Source of the DNA: Kiritimatiellia bacterium
GTDB lineage: Bacteria; Verrucomicrobiota; Kiritimatiellia; SLAD01
Direction: 5' to 3'
NCBI GenBank assembly: GCA_007134175.1
Contig: SLLF01000139.1
Location: forward strand, 1 to 8,916
DNA: 8,916 bases
Notes under the pieces: generated by a model
What the model was told of the DNA's origin: nothing
Database searches by the model: none
What the model saw: only the letters and a program-made list of their open reading frames with translations
Position numbers and translations under genes: made by a program
Shown: piece by piece, positions 5,790 to 8,916 of the stretch
Layout: the number at the start of each line of letters is the position of its first letter
How positions within the stretch are numbered: the first letter of the stretch is position 1

Positions 5790-7109
5790 ATGGGCAGTAT
5801 ATTCAAAGCGTATGATATTCGAGGGATCTACGGAAAAGAATTAACGGACGAGCTCGCCGGCCAGATCGGGCGGGCTTTTGTAACGTTTCTGGGATGTAAG
5901 CGCGTGGTGGTCGGGCGCGATATGCGGCCGCATTCGATAACGTTGTTCCAGGCGCTGGCCCGCGGGTTGACCGAGCAGGGCGCGGATGTGGTTGACTTGG
6001 GCCTCTGCTCCACACCCATGTGTTATTTTGCCAACGGCCAGTGTGGCGCGGATGCCGGCATCATGATCACCGCGTCCCATAATCCCGGCGAATACAACGG
6101 TTTCAAGATGTGCCGCTCCGAAGCGATCCCCATCAGCGGCGCCACCGGCATTCAGGATCTCGAGCGCATCGTTGCCGAACAAGCCTTCGCGTCGCCCGCC
6201 GCCCAGCCCGGCCGGATTTCCACCCACGATATCGTGCCGGAATACGTATCGCATTTCCGGACCTTCGCCGCGCTGCAGCGGCCGGTCAAGGTGGCCATTG
6301 ATTACGCCAACGGCATGGGGATCTATGAAGGCAAGGTGCTGGAAGGGGTGCTGGAAATCGATCCGTTGTTCGATGAGCTGGATGGCACGTTCCCGAATCA
6401 TGAAGCGAACCCGCTCCATGCCGAGACGTTCGAGCCGTTGCAACAGCGGTTGCGTGAGGGCGGCTACGATTTCGGGATTTATTTCGATGGTGACGCCGAC
6501 CGGGCCGGATTCGCCGATGAAACAGGCGCCATTGTCTCCAGCGACATGATCACGGCGCTGATCGCGCGTGCCATATTGGAGCAGGAAAAGGGGGTCATCT
6601 TCTACGATCTGCGCAGCAGCTGGGCGGTGAAGGAGGTCATTGAAGAAGCCGGCGGCACCCCGCAGCGGTCGCGCGTCGGGCATGCGTTTATCAAGGAGCA
6701 GATGCGCGAGGCGGACGCCCTGTTTGCCGGTGAGCTGTCCGGCCACTATTATTTCCGTGAAAACTACTACGCCGAAAGCGCGGCGCTGGCGGCTTTGTTC
6801 ATCGCCAACTTGATCAGTCGCACTGGCCAGACGCTATCGGAGCTGGTGGAGCCGATCCGGCGCTACCATGCCAGCGGTGAAATCAACTCCACGGTGGCGG
6901 ACGTGGAGGCGGTCTTTGCCCGGTTGCGCGCCGCTTATCCCCGCGGTCACTTGTTCACGTTGGACGGACTAAGCATCGAATTCGACGACTGGTGGTTCAA
7001 TGTGCGCGCATCCAACACCGAACCGCTGGTGCGCCTCAACCTTGAAGCACGGACGCGCGCCATGATGGAGGCGCGTCGCGACGAAGTACTGCAATTGATT
7101 CGCCAATGA
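5790..7109 (+). CDS. Phosphomannomutase/phosphoglucomutase (alpha-D-phosphohexomutase family)
   Basis: A 439-residue cytoplasmic enzyme that moves phosphate between C6 and C1 of mannose or glucose, supplying sugar-1-phosphates for nucleotide sugars used in polysaccharide and glycoconjugate synthesis. All four family motifs are intact. The active-site loop TASHNP has catalytic Ser96. The Mg2+ loop DGDADR is at 233-238. The sugar-specificity loop GELSGH is at 314-319; its GE(M/L)SGH form is typical of enzymes acting on mannose and glucose phosphates. The phosphate-binding loop RASNTEP is at 406-412. The N-terminal FKAYDIRGIYG is the standard start, which supports ATG 5790. The length agrees with AlgC/ManB-type proteins (about 450). 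The sensor kinase gene begins 28 bases after the stop, so they are probably co-transcribed. Mannose versus glucose preference cannot be fixed from sequence. Confidence 0.95.
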   Translation: MGSIFKAYDIRGIYGKELTDELAGQIGRAFVTFLGCKRVVVGRDMRPHSITLFQALARGLTEQGADVVDLGLCSTPMCYFANGQCGADAGIMITASHNPGEYNGFKMCRSEAIPISGATGIQDLERIVAEQAFASPAAQPGRISTHDIVPEYVSHFRTFAALQRPVKVAIDYANGMGIYEGKVLEGVLEIDPLFDELDGTFPNHEANPLHAETFEPLQQRLREGGYDFGIYFDGDADRAGFADETGAIVSSDMITALIARAILEQEKGVIFYDLRSSWAVKEVIEEAGGTPQRSRVGHAFIKEQMREADALFAGELSGHYYFRENYYAESAALAALFIANLISRTGQTLSELVEPIRRYHASGEINSTVADVEAVFARLRAAYPRGHLFTLDGLSIEFDDWWFNVRASNTEPLVRLNLEARTRAMMEARRDEVLQLIRQ

Positions 7110-7126
7110 AGCGCAAGGTCCATCCT

Positions 7127-7132
7127 AGGAGG
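7127..7132 (+). promoter_or_regulatory. Strong ribosome binding site AGGAGG of the sensor kinase gene
   Basis: A full consensus AGGAGG lies five bases before the ATG at 7138. It fixes the start of the kinase gene, which lies in the short gap after the mutase stop. Confidence 0.85.
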
Positions 7133-7137
7133 TCGAC

Positions 7138-8916
7138 ATGGTAGCCGGGGTATATGACACCTATTCGCTGATCTTTATCCATAATGCCGCGCTGCTGATT
7201 ACGCTGGCCTATGTCTATAGTTTGCTGCCCGCCTACGAAGAGCAGGAGACGACGCTGACGGTCAAGTTGATCCTGGGCGGGGTGGTTAGTGCCATTGCCT
7301 TGTCGATCATGCTCACCTCCTGGGAAATGCATCCGGGAATCGTGTTCGATACCCGCTCGGTGTTGATGGCCGGATCCGGCCTGTTTCTGGGCATCATCCC
7401 CACCGCCATGGCCATGCTGACGGCGGGCTTTTTCAGCATGGTCATTGCGGGTGACGAAGGAGTGGTCACCGGGATCACGATCATCATTGCTTCCGGCTTG
7501 ACCGGCTTGATCTGGCGTCAATTCCGCCACGGGGAGCTGGCCGATATTACGTGGCGTGAGCTGTACGCCTACGGTTGGGTGGTCCACCTGCTTTTGCTGC
7601 CCCTGTTTTTTGTACTGCCCGACCGGGCGGCGGCGTTAGAGATTATCCGTGAAATCTGGCTGCCCTACCTGGCGCTGTTTCCCGCTGCCACGATGCTGTT
7701 GGGCAGCATGCTGACCTACCGGTTGCAGCGCGAGCGCGACGCGATTGAACTGCGCGACAGCGAGGAACGCTACCGCAGCCTGTTTGAGCGCAACCAGACC
7801 ATCATGCTGATCAGCGATCCGGCCAGCGGCCAGATCGTCGATGCCAACGACGCGGCGGAAGCCTTTTACGGATGGTCACGAGCCGAATTGAAGCAGCGCA
7901 AGCTGACGGACTTGAACGTGGCACGCCAGCCTCAGCCCGCCACCGGTCCCGCTGCGGCGGTCGGCCACGCCAAGCACATAGCGCACCGGCTGGCCGACGA
8001 TGAGATTCGTTATGTGGAGATGTACCGCGGCCCGATCACCATTGACCAGCGCCCCTTGGCGTTTCACATCATTCACGACGTCACCGAACAAAAGCGGCTC
8101 GAGGATCAGTTGCGCCAAGCCCAGAAGATGGAAGCCGTGGGCCGTCTGGCTGGCGGGGTGGCCCACGACTACAACAACAAGCTGCAGGCCGTTTCAGGCT
8201 TTACCGAGTTGGCGCTGCAGGAGGCCCCCCCTGACAAGGCCGAACTCAAGTATTATCTCGAGGAAGTGCAGGCGGCCGCCGAGCATTCGGCCCAGTTGAC
8301 CATGCAGTTGATGACGTTTGCCCGGAAACAACCGATTCAGCCTTGTGTGCTGGATATCAATGACACGATTGCCGGTACGCTTAAGATGCTGAAGAAGTTG
8401 ATTGGCGAGGATGTCGAGCTGGCTTGGAAACCCGCAAACGAATTATGGCCGATCAAGATCGATCCGCTGCAGGTTGACCAGGCCCTGGTCAACCTGGTCA
8501 TCAATGCTCGTGACGCCATAACGGACACCGGCAAGATTTCCATTGAAACGCAGAATGTGCATGTAGATGAGACTTGGCAGTCGCTTATCCCTGATTCCCG
8601 GCCCGGGGACTACGTCATGGTGGCGGTCACGGATTCCGGCCATGGGATTGGACCCGAGGCGCTGGAGTATCTGTTCGAGCCGTTTTATACCACAAAGAAT
8701 CCGGGGCAGGGTACCGGGTTAGGGCTGGCAACGGTCTACGGCATTCTGCAGCAAAATGACGGATTTCTCCATGTGCAGAGTACGCTGGGGCAAGGCGCGT
8801 CCTTCAAGCTCTACTTCCCGCGCGTGCATTCAACGCCGACCACCGTACTGCGGGGTGGTGCGTCACAACCGGATGTCGGTGGCCGGGGTCAGCGAGTGCT
8901 CGTGGTCGAGGACGAA
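7138..8916 (+). CDS. Membrane-bound hybrid sensor histidine kinase (5TMR-LYT-like sensor, PAS, kinase core, receiver; 3' end missing)
   Basis: The frame runs without a stop to the window end, giving 593 residues so far. Hydrophobic segments at about 10-30, 42-61, 75-103, 107-126, 144-161 and 174-193 form a multi-pass membrane sensor. The segment FDTRSVLMAGSGLFLG and the following helices resemble the 5TMR-LYT domain of LytS-type sensors. A PAS domain follows (about 206-312, beginning SEERYRSLFE). The phosphoacceptor H-box is GGVAHDYNNKL with His343, the HDxNN type of many hybrid kinases. The ATPase domain has N-box Asn456 (NLVINARDA), G1 box DSGHGIG (499-505), F-box FEPFYTTK and G2 box GTGLGLA (525-531). 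The last residues, RVLVVEDE (586-593), are the first strand and acidic pair of a receiver domain, so the full protein is a hybrid kinase. It autophosphorylates His343 and presumably passes phosphate to the receiver Asp beyond the window. The signal is unknown. Confidence 0.93.
   Translation, partial: MVAGVYDTYSLIFIHNAALLITLAYVYSLLPAYEEQETTLTVKLILGGVVSAIALSIMLTSWEMHPGIVFDTRSVLMAGSGLFLGIIPTAMAMLTAGFFSMVIAGDEGVVTGITIIIASGLTGLIWRQFRHGELADITWRELYAYGWVVHLLLLPLFFVLPDRAAALEIIREIWLPYLALFPAATMLLGSMLTYRLQRERDAIELRDSEERYRSLFERNQTIMLISDPASGQIVDANDAAEAFYGWSRAELKQRKLTDLNVARQPQPATGPAAAVGHAKHIAHRLADDEIRYVEMYRGPITIDQRPLAFHIIHDVTEQKRLEDQLRQAQKMEAVGRLAGGVAHDYNNKLQAVSGFTELALQEAPPDKAELKYYLEEVQAAAEHSAQLTMQLMTFARKQPIQPCVLDINDTIAGTLKMLKKLIGEDVELAWKPANELWPIKIDPLQVDQALVNLVINARDAITDTGKISIETQNVHVDETWQSLIPDSRPGDYVMVAVTDSGHGIGPEALEYLFEPFYTTKNPGQGTGLGLATVYGILQQNDGFLHVQSTLGQGASFKLYFPRVHSTPTTVLRGGASQPDVGGRGQRVLVVEDE

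Noticed and set aside
5841..6746. Long - strand open frame (301 codons) opposite the mutase gene
   Set aside because: It is antisense to the conserved catalytic motifs of the mutase and has no recognisable protein character.

Overview
The window is about 8.9 kb of GC-rich bacterial chromosome. It holds six protein-coding genes in three blocks, and two of the genes run off the ends. No rRNA, tRNA, CRISPR array, transposase or phage gene is visible. The host cannot be named from this sequence. The GC content, the compact domain architectures and the mix of families would suit a Gram-negative member of the PVC group (Verrucomicrobiota, Kiritimatiellota or Lentisphaerota) or a deltaproteobacterium-like lineage, but that is a low-confidence inference.

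Block 1 (1-1984, + strand) is a molybdenum hydroxylase operon of the xanthine dehydrogenase/CO dehydrogenase type. It contains the C-terminal end of the molybdopterin-binding large subunit, then the 2Fe-2S small subunit (614-1105), then the FAD-binding medium subunit (1112-1984). Together they would form one heterotrimeric enzyme that passes electrons from the Mo centre through two 2Fe-2S clusters to FAD. The substrate cannot be read from this fragment.

Block 2 (1985-4737) begins with about 530 bases without a convincing gene. This stretch holds a piece that resembles a widely dispersed intergenic repeat (2205-2246), a small hairpin (2375-2390) and a convincing intrinsic terminator (2403-2431). 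An ABC-F ATPase follows (2513-4465), a soluble ribosome-associated translation factor type with two ATPase domains. Its apparent start has no Shine-Dalgarno sequence. Downstream, between this gene and the convergent lipid kinase gene, lies a 272-base gap with nested inverted repeats in which each left arm has two possible partners (4501-4678).

Block 3 (4738-8916) holds a lipid/diacylglycerol kinase-family gene on the - strand (4738-5643), divergent from a two-gene + strand unit. That unit is a phosphomannomutase/phosphoglucomutase (5790-7109) followed 28 bases later by a membrane-anchored hybrid sensor histidine kinase (7138 to the window end). The kinase has a strong ribosome binding site, a multi-pass N-terminal sensor resembling the 5TMR-LYT family, a PAS domain, a complete kinase core and the first residues of a receiver domain. 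The short spacing suggests that the sugar-phosphate mutase and the kinase are co-transcribed.

Most genes here are ordinary members of known families, and I see no clear undescribed system. The parts most worth a second look are non-coding: the bistable-looking inverted repeats at 4501-4678, and the terminator in front of the ABC-F gene, which could be either an operon terminator or an attenuator.
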